Assembly: GCF_018200035.1 (NCBI RefSeq)
Contig: NZ_CP073581.1
Span: 988,501-1,052,500 of the forward strand
Direction of reading: 5' to 3'
Source: Sulfitobacter albidus
Lineage (GTDB): Bacteria > Pseudomonadota > Alphaproteobacteria > Rhodobacterales > Rhodobacteraceae
Length of the DNA: 64,000 bases
Shown here piece after piece: positions 20,678-28,891 of the stretch (position 1 is its first letter; each line of letters opens with the position of its first letter). Made by a program: the position numbers and the translations under genes. The notes beneath the pieces were generated by a model. It was not told where the DNA came from and did no database searches. It was given only the letters and a program-made list of their open reading frames with translations.

Positions 20678-20826
20678 GGCTAAGCGCCTTCTGTATAAAT
20701 TGCTTACGTTGGTTAGCTTTTTATACGACTAATTCTCGCGCTCTTGCAACAGCGATAGTCTTCAATTTCTCGCGCCGATCCACTTGCGAAGCTAGCCTGA
20801 CTTGGCGTGGAATGCAGGAGAATATT

Positions 20827-21042
20827 ATGCAGACGTATGAGGTTGAATCCAACTACTCGAACAAACATCCGATTGGGGTCTTTGTTTGCCCGTGCGGTCA
20901 ACGGCACAAGCACGGTTTAACGGAAAGAGTAAACAAACCGGAACATCGCGTTGCGCATTGGTTAGATTCTTCGCTTCACCCGAGCGGATATATGATTATT
21001 TGGAATGGCACCGTGGCTAAAAATTCGCCCCGAAAGAGGTGA
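20827..21042 (+). CDS. small hypothetical protein with CxC motif
   Basis: This 71-residue ORF has AGGAG a few bases before the ATG and a clearly non-shadow composition (low GC). It contains FVCPCGQRHKHG, a CxC...HxH cluster that could bind a metal. I do not recognise the family. It overlaps the end of the decayed ATPase on the other strand and may itself be a fragment. Confidence 0.45.
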   Translation: MQTYEVESNYSNKHPIGVFVCPCGQRHKHGLTERVNKPEHRVAHWLDSSLHPSGYMIIWNGTVAKNSPRKR

Positions 21043-21890
21043 TCCGACAGAGTTGGAAACCGCCGCTTACCATAATGACGGTTAGCCGCGAACGCACCGA
21101 ACCGTTCCACGCTGTTGACCCGCTGTCGCCGCCCCCGGTTTCCATGCCTGACTTTGATGGGTGAGCTAGCAACACTACGGCACAGTCATAAGTGATCGCC
21201 AATGATTTCAGCATCCCAAAAAACTGCCGAACCTTAGCGCGGTCATTCTCATTTGCCGGGACATGTCTGCAAGGGTGTCCAACACAACAACCTTGGGGGA
21301 GAACCTCAAAAGCTCCCTCGTTATCCTGTTGTAGAGGGGTGACGCAGAAAGGGGCCATGTGTTGCGCCTTCGACTGCGAGTAGCGCATCTTCGCCCGCTA
21401 ATGAGCAGATGCGTAGCTGTGAAAGGTTATGAAAGCTGCATTTTTCAGCTGCAACAATGCCCTCTAAGCGACGGTGCATTTCGTCTTGCTCGTCTTCAGC
21501 GCCGAAATATAGAGCGCTTCCACTAATAACGGGGCGTCCTAGCCAAGTCTGTAGAGGCTTTTTCTCACGCAGCGCCACTGCTGTCGCAAGCTGCATGGCG
21601 ATCAAAGATTTACCTGTCCCGCCATCACCTGTGAACAGTGTCACTTGGCGATCAGGTATCATATCTTCGACGATCCATTTTCTGTCAGGCGCGGTTGTGC
21701 CTTCAAAGTCGGCTACGCTGAGTGTCAGAGAGGGTGTCTCAGCGTTTAGCGCTCCTTTCACTGCCCCCAAGCCCTCACGGGTAGTGTCTGTATTCGTTCC
21801 TTGAGTGGTATGGAGTGTGGTACTTCTTGAATGGCCCTTTCTGGTAAGTTGACGAAGAAGCTGGTCGAGAACCCAGGCGCTGGGCGTCAT
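21017..21890 (-). pseudogene. decayed RepA-like AAA ATPase
   Basis: The first frame has Walker A FTGDGGTGKSL and flanking AAA_25/RepA-type sequence (GSALYFGAEDEQDEMHRRLEGI). After LAGEDALLAVEG the homology moves to a second frame (LYNRITRELLRFSPKVVVLD) and then to a third (NENDRAKVRQFFGMLKSLAI, then LLAHPSKSGM and GSTAWNGSVRSRL), after which the C-terminus is lost. At least two frameshifts plus truncation make this a real pseudogene. Such ATPases are replicative helicase-like genes of plasmids and phages. Confidence 0.8.
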
Positions 21891-22137
21891 GGGGACGGTA
21901 AAGGCGCTAAGGTCGGATTTTGTGTTCGAAGGTCAAAAGCGCCACAAACCGTTGTCCAATGTGTCGATGCTTATGCTTTTGCGCCGGATGGATGTGGAGG
22001 GGGCCACAGTCCATGGCTCTCGATCGACGTTTCGCGATTGGGCGTCCGAGGTTGCCAATGTGCCGCGCGAAGTTGCTGAGAAGAACTTGGCGCACTCGGT
22101 CGGGTCGGAAGTTGAGCGCGCCTACGGGTATCGCATG
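21831..22137 (+). pseudogene. tyrosine integrase with large internal deletion
   Basis: The first 24 or so codons (MALSGKLTKKLVE, then GRHGDGKG) match the N-terminus of P4-type integrases. Right after, in a different frame, the sequence becomes the C-terminal catalytic part: SDFVFEGQKRHKPLSN, then TVHGSRSTFRDWASEV and VPREVAEKNLAHSVG with the R..H signature and terminal tyrosine region ERAYGYR. Roughly 300 internal residues, including the core-binding domain, are missing, with a junction near 21903. It then runs into IS3 sequence. Confidence 0.75.
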
Positions 22138-22208
22138 GTGACGGGTTTGCTGAACAATGCAGGCTGGAGCGTGAACCACAAGCGCGTGGAACGGCGAGCC
22201 ATTGAAGG

Positions 22209-22233
22209 CGCCATTGGTTCAAGCCCAATGGCG
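22209..22233. repeat. 9-bp inverted repeat inside the IS3 transposase
   Basis: CGCCATTGG and CCAATGGCG flank a 7-base loop. The hairpin lies in about 40 bases of extra sequence that separate RVER from RREGLKVP in the transposase reading, and it changes the reading frame. Confidence 0.6.
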
Positions 22234-22241
22234 AGCGGCGA

Positions 22242-22829
22242 CGTGAAGGGCTGAAGGTCCCGCAAAAGCAGAAGAAGAAAGGACGGCTCTGGCTGAATGA
22301 CGGGTCGTGCGTGCGCCTACGGCCTGAACGCCCCAACCACGTCTGGTCTTACGACTTCGTGCAGGATCGGACCGCTGACGGGCGGGTCTATCGAACACTG
22401 AACATCATCGACGAGTACACCAGGGAGGCGCTGATGATCCGTGTCGATCGCAAGCTCAACTCCAAGGACGTGCTGGACGCGTTGACCGATTTGTTCATCC
22501 TGCGTGGCCCGCCGGCATACATCAGGTCAGATAATGGGCCGGAATTTATCGCCCTGAAAGTACGGGACTGGATCGCCGCCGTTGGAGCAAAGACGGCCTA
22601 CATCGAACCAGGATCACCCTGGGAGAACGGCTACTGCGAGAGCTTCAATGCCAGATTCCGCAACGAATTGCTGGACGGTGAGCTCATTTACAGCCTACGT
22701 GAAGCCCAAATCCTGATCGAGCAATGGCGCATCCACTACAACACAGTCAGGCCGCACAGCTCGTTGGCGTATCGACCACCTGCGCCGGAAAGCACCGTTC
22801 CAATGGACCACAGACCGACGATGCACTAA
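22242..22829 (+). pseudogene. IS3-family transposase OrfB, C-terminal part
   Basis: The open part encodes an rve integrase core: NHVWSYDFVQDRTADGR (first Asp), FILRGPPAYIRSDNGPEF (second Asp), and SPWENGYCESFNARFRNELL (catalytic Glu), ending RPHSSLAYRPPAP. The DDE residues are intact, but the N-terminal helix-turn-helix part and OrfA are gone and an insertion breaks the frame just upstream, so it should be inactive. Confidence 0.85.
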
Positions 22830-22858
22830 TAAACAAATCGGACCACCCGATGGGGGCA

Positions 22859-23010
22859 CGCCAGCCTCACCATCGCTGATCTTGGATGCGCCTTTCTCAA
22901 ACGTGAACCATTCGCCTTTCCCGTCCGCTGTGGTCGGGTCGTCAATGTCGAGAAGTTTGCAAAGGTCGTTGAAATGCGATTGAGAGGCGGACCGCTCTTT
23001 GAGTTCGTTC
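22859..23010 (-). pseudogene. remnant of a large DNA methyltransferase N-terminus
   Basis: Translated on the minus strand, this gives NELKERSASQSHFNDLCKLL, then DPTTADGKGEWFTFEKGASK. That is the typical N-terminal region of large class I SAM-dependent DNA methyltransferases of the MmeI-like restriction-modification type. Stop codons lie immediately upstream and IS3 sequence cuts it downstream, so only about 50 residues remain. Confidence 0.5.
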
Positions 23011-23383
23011 GTGCACTATTATTTGATAAAGGCTTGGGGTGTCAACATAATTCCTGCGCGCTCCTGTTTCACCCAATAGGCGTGCGACTGCGTGTAAGGT
23101 CAACCTTAAGCCGTGATGTGGCTGTCATTGTCGCCTATCACGCATCGAATAGGATCTGGCGGTCCTCTGCGCTGAGAAGGGGCGCAGATTCGCTTGGAAA
23201 CAGCTGGTTTGCTTGCTGTTCGCACCACTGAATTTCAAACCGTTTGCGCTGGTAGCTGCGTTGCCACATGCCTTTGGCTTTGGCTTTGGAGGGCGATAAG
23301 ACGATGAGCGCGCTGGTGACACAGTTCGATGTTTATCTGTTTCCGCCAGCGTCGTGGCCGCGCGGGAAGGCCTGCGCCGGAAT
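23011..23383. other. mobile-DNA debris without an assignable gene
   Basis: One short minus-strand ORF (23139-23269, starting MWQRSYQRKRFEIQWCEQQA) has a protein-like look but no recognisable family. The rest shows no coding signal. Confidence 0.35.
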
Positions 23384-23490
23384 CTGGCATTGCACAACTC
23401 AAGGAGACCGCATTCATCGCTGGACGGGCAAACGCCCGATCAGGCATGTCTCAACCCGTCGTCACCAATCCCGGTGGCGGCTCCACCGAG
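23384..23490 (+). pseudogene. second IS3-family transposase fragment (C-terminal end)
   Basis: The reading LALHNSRRPHSSLDGQTPDQ followed by ACLNPSSPIPVAA is the very C-terminus of an IS3-family OrfB of another subgroup. No upstream part remains. Confidence 0.65.
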
Positions 23491-23502
23491 CGGGAAAGCT
23501 AC

Positions 23503-24984
23503 TTACAAAACGCGTCGAAAATGTTCAGACAAACGGAACGACCTCTGTTCCGCGTCAGCCCTCCTTGCCTGTGCGGCGAAATCCGTTGATCGAAACGCTC
23601 CTTCGCGTTTATCGGCGCTCTGCATCGGTGCGGAGCGCGGGCACGTAACCAACAAGATGCTGCATCCGTTGATTTGGTGTTTCTTCAGGTCGCGATCGAG
23701 GGCCCCGAGGCAGGTTTCGACAAAACTCTGGGATGGTTTTGAGACGTTTGCCGCAACGGTCACTTTTGTTGACGCGGGAAGCCCTCGCGCGATCAATTGC
23801 GCGGCGATTTCAGCGGATTTCCCGATGGCCATGTAAAACGCCAATGTCGTGCCTGGGACGGCGCGGCTGTGCCAATCGGGCGTGTCCGCACCGGGCTGGG
23901 TCTGGCCGGTAGAAAACACCACCGTATCGGTTTCTCCCCGACTGGTCAACGGCCGCTGCAGGGCCGCCGCCGCGGCGCTCGCGGCCGTTATTCCGGGAAC
24001 GACTTCGATCGGAATTCCGGCCGCCCGGGCGGCATCCAATTCTTCCGTGGCACGGCCGAACAGCATTGGATCGCCTGATTTCAGACGCACGACCCGCTTG
24101 CCCTGTTTCACGGCAGCCACGATCACGGCGCAAATGCGTTCCTGCGGCCATGCGCTGGCGCCCACCACTTTGCCGACAAACACGCGCTCTGCGTCGCGGC
24201 GGGCAAGTTCAAGCACCTCTGGATCCACCAGCCGGTCGTAGAAGATGATATCGGCCTCTTGCAAGCGCTCGACGGCCCGCAGTGTCAGCAGATCCCGCGC
24301 CCCCGGGCCTGCACCCACCAGCGAGATCGACCCGGTGGCTTCGGCCTCGACCGCGCCGCCATTGCTGATCGCCTCTTTCAGCAGGGTGGCGGCCTCACGC
24401 TCCGCGCCGCGTTTGTGCGCCTGCCAGGGCGCCTCCCGAAAGGCCCACCCCCAGAACGCGCGCCGCTGGGCCCGCGGCACTTTTTGCGCAACCGCGCTGC
24501 GCATGCGCCCGGCAAGAGCGGCAAAGCTGCCCAGCGAGGGGTCGAGCAACTGCTCGATCTGGGTTTTGATGCCACGCGCCAGTACCGGTGCCGTGCCCTC
24601 GGTTCCGATGGCCACAACGACCGGTTCACGGTCAACCAGCGAAGGCGTCGTGATGTCGCATAGATCCGGCTGGTCGACGACATTGACGGGCACCGACGCG
24701 GCCTTTGCAATCGCGTGCAGGCTGGCGTCGATGCCGGGGCATCCGGTGCCGATAAACACCATGGCGGCCCCCTCAAAGCTGGACGCGCTGATGGGGCCTT
24801 TCATCTGCGTGGCGCGGTGCGCTTCCACCAAACCCTGCAATTCATCCTCGAGGCGGTCCGCCAATAGCACGATCTGCGCATCGGTCTTCAACATCAGGCG
24901 CGCCTTTTGCGCGGCTTGCTCGCCCCCACCGGCAATCACCACGCGGCGATTGGTGGTCTTGATGAACATCGGAAAACTTTTCAT
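23503..24984 (-). CDS. cysG: siroheme synthase (altered C-terminus)
   Basis: The 493-residue protein combines a precorrin-2 dehydrogenase/ferrochelatase half (Rossmann start VVIAGGGEQAAQKARLML) with a uroporphyrin-III C-methyltransferase half (VGAGPGARDLLTLRA; RLKSGDPMLFGR; EVVPGITAASAAAA). It makes the siroheme needed by NirB, and is the last gene of the nas operon. After about residue 445 (CSILLVTCPRSAP) the tail is unlike CysG and overlaps the IS3 fragment on the other strand, so the natural C-terminus seems replaced by mobile DNA. The catalytic halves are complete. The ATG at 24984 begins MKSFPMFIKTTNRRVV. Confidence 0.9.
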   Translation of the reverse strand: MKSFPMFIKTTNRRVVIAGGGEQAAQKARLMLKTDAQIVLLADRLEDELQGLVEAHRATQMKGPISASSFEGAAMVFIGTGCPGIDASLHAIAKAASVPVNVVDQPDLCDITTPSLVDREPVVVAIGTEGTAPVLARGIKTQIEQLLDPSLGSFAALAGRMRSAVAQKVPRAQRRAFWGWAFREAPWQAHKRGAEREAATLLKEAISNGGAVEAEATGSISLVGAGPGARDLLTLRAVERLQEADIIFYDRLVDPEVLELARRDAERVFVGKVVGASAWPQERICAVIVAAVKQGKRVVRLKSGDPMLFGRATEELDAARAAGIPIEVVPGITAASAAAAALQRPLTSRGETDTVVFSTGQTQPGADTPDWHSRAVPGTTLAFYMAIGKSAEIAAQLIARGLPASTKVTVAANVSKPSQSFVETCLGALDRDLKKHQINGCSILLVTCPRSAPMQSADKREGAFRSTDFAAQARRADAEQRSFRLSEHFRRVL

Positions 24985-24997
24985 GTGCAGTCTCCTG

Positions 24998-25966
24998 TCA
25001 GGCAGCTTTTGAACGGGACCGGTTTTCCCAAAGAGCGCGGGCGCGGCTGTCCGCGTCCGCAACGCCCAAAGTCTCAAGCGCGAGTGCCGTGGTCCCTTCG
25101 ACAACCGCCTGCGCAAAGGGATCCTTCAGCTGGCCGGCCCATAGCGCCGTGAGATCTGACGCGTCAGGTGCGACGGGGGCCAGACGCCGGATCTCATCCA
25201 ATTGCGCGGCAGCCTTGCCTTGCCATGGGGCACCGTTTCGCAAGCCAAAAGCGGCGATATCCTTGCTGGGATGCCGCTCGAACTCGCCACCGCCACCCTT
25301 GATGACGCTGAGGTTTTTCTGTCCCAGCAGCGCCGAGGCATCCGCCTGGATTTCGCGGTAGACGGGGTGGAAAACCCCCTGCACCGCGGCATTTGCCGCA
25401 AAGGGATTGAGCAGGCGCACAACCGTATTGATGCACGACCGCAGGCCAAACGTGTCGCGCAGTTGCAAAAGCGCAAACATCGGCGGGGAGAGGATTTCAA
25501 GCGGCAGATAGGCAATGCCGTGGGCCGCCAGCGTCTCTTGCGCCGTCGCCTGATCGGTCGCGATGTGAATGCCCAGTGCCCGACAGCCGCGCCGCACGTC
25601 CGCGTGGCTTGATTGATGCGAATTCCACCCGTGCAGCAGAACGGGATAGCCTGCCTGAGCCACCAGTTTCGCGCTGAGCAAGAACCACGGCAGGCCACGG
25701 GTCCGTCCCGCAGCATAGCTTGGCCAATCCAGTGCGGGGGCGAGGCGGGGCACATCGATTTGGGCGCGGGCCGCCTGCACAAACCCGGCAAGCTCCGCCG
25801 CCGTTTCGCCCTTCATGCGCATCAGCATGAGCAGGGCACCGATGGCTTCGGGTGCGGCTTGCCCCGAAAGAATGATCGCCATCGCCGCGCGCGCTTCATC
25901 CTGATCGAGGGAGCGTGCGCGCCCGGGACCGCGCCCCAAAATCCGCACATAAGGCGCGATGCTCAT
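24998..25966 (-). CDS. TrpD2/YbiB-like glycosyltransferase-fold protein
   Basis: The 322-residue protein resembles anthranilate phosphoribosyltransferase: LDQDEARAAMAIILSGQAAPEAIGALLMLMRMKGET is the N-terminal helical domain. In the catalytic domain the glycine-rich PRPP motif is replaced (LLHGWNSHQSSHADV) and VIKGGGGEFERHPSKD follows, as in the TrpD2/YbiB group, which lacks that enzyme activity and in E. coli binds nucleic acid. It starts inside the nasA stop (ATGA overlap) and ends 13 bases before cysG, so it is an integral nas operon gene of unknown role. Confidence 0.8.
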   Translation of the reverse strand: MSIAPYVRILGRGPGRARSLDQDEARAAMAIILSGQAAPEAIGALLMLMRMKGETAAELAGFVQAARAQIDVPRLAPALDWPSYAAGRTRGLPWFLLSAKLVAQAGYPVLLHGWNSHQSSHADVRRGCRALGIHIATDQATAQETLAAHGIAYLPLEILSPPMFALLQLRDTFGLRSCINTVVRLLNPFAANAAVQGVFHPVYREIQADASALLGQKNLSVIKGGGGEFERHPSKDIAAFGLRNGAPWQGKAAAQLDEIRRLAPVAPDASDLTALWAGQLKDPFAQAVVEGTTALALETLGVADADSRARALWENRSRSKAA

Positions 25967-28562
25967 TCTGCCGCCTCGCGCAGCATGCCCGCGCCAAGAA
26001 GCGCCTTGATCTCGGGGCGGCAGGAGCCGCAATTCGTTCCCGCCTGAAGCGCCTCGCCAATCTGTTCGACCGACGCGAGGCCCTCTGCCTCGACCGCGCG
26101 CAGGATTGTGTTCACCCCGACCTTGAAGCAGGCGCACAGGATCGGCCCGGGATCGGGTCGCCCGACGGGCGCGCGGCCTGACAGCATGTCATCGGGCAAA
26201 TCGGCAAGATAGTCGCGCATGACCGAAACCGGGTTCGGCGACACGAATATTGCGGCCTCCACGCCTGCCTCACCCATAAAGACGGCCCGGAAACTGCCGC
26301 CCTTGGGATCCGTTATCGTTTGCGCGGCAAGATCATTCACACCGAGCAGATCACGGGCGTAGCTCTCCCAATCCTGCGGTGCCTCGGGCCCGGCCAGCTC
26401 ACACCGCCAGCCTGCATCGGTGCGCACCCGCGCCCAATAGGCGCTTTGGGGCGACAGCGGTTTGCGCGAGACCGCAAAGCCATACCAGCGGGCGGAATAG
26501 GGGGCCAGGGCGACGACGGCCCCTTTGCTTTCGGGCTGGCCGGAGACGGGATCGACGACATCCGGAACGACCGTATCAATGCGGCCGCTGGGCGCCGTCT
26601 CGCCCGTCCAGTGGATCGGCGCAAAGACCTCGCCCTTGCGCACCCGGTCGGTGATCAAGGCGCGCAGGATAGCCGTACCGGTGATGCCCGTAACCTGCAC
26701 GAGGCTTGCATCGGTGATCCCGTGGACAGAGGCATCGCGCGGGTGGATTTCGATGAAGGGCTCTGCCAGATGGGCAGACAGCCGGGCGGATTTGCCCGTG
26801 CGCGTCATCGTGTGCCACTGATCGCGGGTCCGGCCGGTGTTGAGGCGAAAGGGAAACGCCGCATCGGTCGGCCGCGCCATCGGCGCAGGGGTGACCGGCA
26901 GCATGTTGGCGCGGCCCGATTTGGTGAAAAACCCCCCTTTGCAAAGAACCGTCCACCTTTTTGCGCGGCATGGGGCCAGCGGAAGGGTGCAAGCGCGTCA
27001 TATTGCGTATCTGTCAGATCCGCGTGGCCGGAGATGTCAAAATCGCGCCCCAACCCGCCAGCGATGCCCGACAGGGCAGCGTGTTCGCGGAAAATCTCCG
27101 CAGGATTGGTGAAATCAAACGCCGCGCGCCAGCCCATCCGGCGCCCCACCTCGGCAAGCTGCGCCCAATCTGGGCGTGATCCGCCAAAGGCAGGCAGCAC
27201 GGCACGCTGGCGGCTGATCGTGCGGTCGGAGTTGGTGACGGTGCCGTCCTTTTCGCCCCACGCACTTGCGGGCAAAAGCACATCGGCAAGCCGCGCGGTA
27301 TCGGTCTGGCCCGTCACGTCGCTGACAACCGTAAAGTCGCAGCCCGCGATCGCGGCGGCCACGGCATCGGCGTCGGGCATGGAGACGGCAGGGTTGGTGT
27401 GGATGATCCAAAGCGCCTTGATCCGGCCTGCGCCCTCGGCGCGGAACATGTCGACAGCCTTGAGGCCTGCCGCCTCGGGCATCCGGGGCGCCTCCCAGAA
27501 CAGGCGCACGGCGTGGCGGTGGGCGGGGTTTTCCAGATCGAGGTGGCAGGCCAGCATGTTGGCCAGACCGCCCACTTCACGCCCGCCCATGGCGTTGGGC
27601 TGGCCCGTCACGGAAAACGGCCCGCAGCCCGGCGTACCGATGCGGCCCGTGGCAAGGTGGCAATTCAGGATCGCGTTGACCTTGTCGGCCCCGCTGGTCG
27701 ATTGGTTCACCCCCTGGCTGAAGATCGTGACCGTTTTTTCCGAGCGCAGCCAGATGTTCACAAAGGCGCGCAACTGGTGGCCGTCAAGCTCGGTCGCTGC
27801 CACGTCGCTGGCGCGGGCGCAGCGCAGCGCCTCGGGGTAGCCGTCGACGTGGGCCGCGACATAGCCTGCGTCCATCGCGCCCTGATCGTCGATTTGGGTG
27901 AGCAAGTGATTGAACAGCGCCACATCGGACCCCGGCGCCAGTGGCAGATGCAGATCAGCCGCATCACAGGTGGCGGTCCGGCGTGGGTCGATCACGACGA
28001 GTTTCATATGCGGTCGCGCGGATTTTGCGGCCAGAATGCGCTGATGCAGGACAGGATGGCACCAGGCAAGGTTGCTGCCGACCAGCACGATGGTATCGGC
28101 CAGCTCGAGGTCCTCAAAGGTGCCGGGCACGGTGTCGCTGCCGAAGGCGCGTTTGTGGCCCGCGACGGTCGAGGCCATGCAAAGCCGTGAATTGGTGTCG
28201 ATATTGGCCGTGCCGATGAAGCCTTTGGCCAGCTTGTTGGCGACGTAGTAATCCTCGGTCAGCATCTGGCCCGAGAGATAAAACGCCACGCTGTCCGGCC
28301 CGTGCGCCGCGATGGTCTGCGCAAACCTGTCGGCCACCAGTTGCAGCGCGTTGTCCCATGCGACTTCTTTACCCTGTACCATTGGCGCGTTGAGCCGTCC
28401 TTCGTGACCGACAGTCTCGCCAAGCGCCAGCCCCTTCGAGCACAGCCGCCCGAAATTGGCGAGGTGATCTGGATCGCCCTTGACCTCAAGGCCCGCGTCC
28501 GTAGCCGTCAGCAAGACGCCGCAGCCAACCCCGCAATAGGGGCATGTCGAGCGCGTGGTCAT
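25963..28562 (-). CDS. nasA: assimilatory nitrate reductase catalytic subunit (apparent frameshift)
   Basis: The first frame starts with the [4Fe-4S] motif CPYCGVGCGV and continues through the molybdopterin-binding domains (NIDTNSRLCMASTVAGHKRAFG). At the run G6T5 (plus-strand 26927-26937) the homology moves to another frame, which has the dinucleotide-binding domain (PFRLNTGRTRDQWHTMTRTG) and a C-terminal [2Fe-2S] BFD-like module (ILCACFKVGV, later TNCGSCRPEIKALL). One extra base restores FFTKSGRAN and an 866-residue protein, normal for NasA. It reduces nitrate to nitrite in the cytoplasm. Its start overlaps the nirD stop. Confidence 0.93.
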
Positions 28563-28891
28563 GCCGCAGCCCGCGCGGAGAGTGCCGCCGTGTCGAGCAG
28601 GATGCGCCCCTCCTCGAGCTTCACTTCATAGGTGGGGATTTGCCCCTCATCCGCCCCCTGCGCCGCGCCCGTCTCGAGCGAGAACACCCAGTTGTGCAGC
28701 GGACAGGTGACAGAGCGGCCATGCACGATCCCCTCGGACAACGGCCCGCCCTTGTGAGGGCAGGTGTCGGAGGCGGCAAAGACCTCGGCCTCGCTGGTGC
28801 GAAAGAGCGCCACGCACCCCGCGGGTGTTTTGACCAGACGCGCCCCGCGCAGGGGGATGTCGTCGATATGGCCCACGTCAATCCAGCTCAT
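28559..28891 (-). CDS. nirD: nitrite reductase small subunit
   Basis: The 110-residue protein has a Rieske-like fold and keeps the pattern CPHKGGPL...CPLHNWVF, so it probably has a Rieske [2Fe-2S] cluster, unlike the clusterless NirD of enterobacteria. It partners NirB in reducing nitrite to ammonium. The ATG at 28891 overlaps the nirB stop and its own stop overlaps the nasA start, both as ATGA. Confidence 0.93.
   Translation of the reverse strand: MSWIDVGHIDDIPLRGARLVKTPAGCVALFRTSEAEVFAASDTCPHKGGPLSEGIVHGRSVTCPLHNWVFSLETGAAQGADEGQIPTYEVKLEEGRILLDTAALSARAAA

Larger units (their letters stand above)
22138..22858 (+). mobile_element. partial IS3-family element
   Basis: The left end of the element is missing: transposase sequence begins mid-protein at LLNNAGWSVNHKRVER, joined to integrase sequence. 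The right end is about 22858, just after GGACCACCCGATGGGGGC, where methyltransferase sequence starts. Confidence 0.65.
20018..23500. mobile_element. degraded genomic island next to tRNA-Ser
   Basis: Between tRNA-Ser and cysG lies a mosaic of lower-GC and broken mobile genes: a serine recombinase, a small CxC protein, a frameshifted RepA-like ATPase, an internally deleted integrase, an IS3-family transposase part, a methyltransferase fragment and a second IS3 fragment. None of the neighbouring chromosomal operons shows multi-lesion decay of this kind. I found no second copy of the tRNA-Ser 3' end at the right side, so the original attachment site is unknown. Confidence 0.8.
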
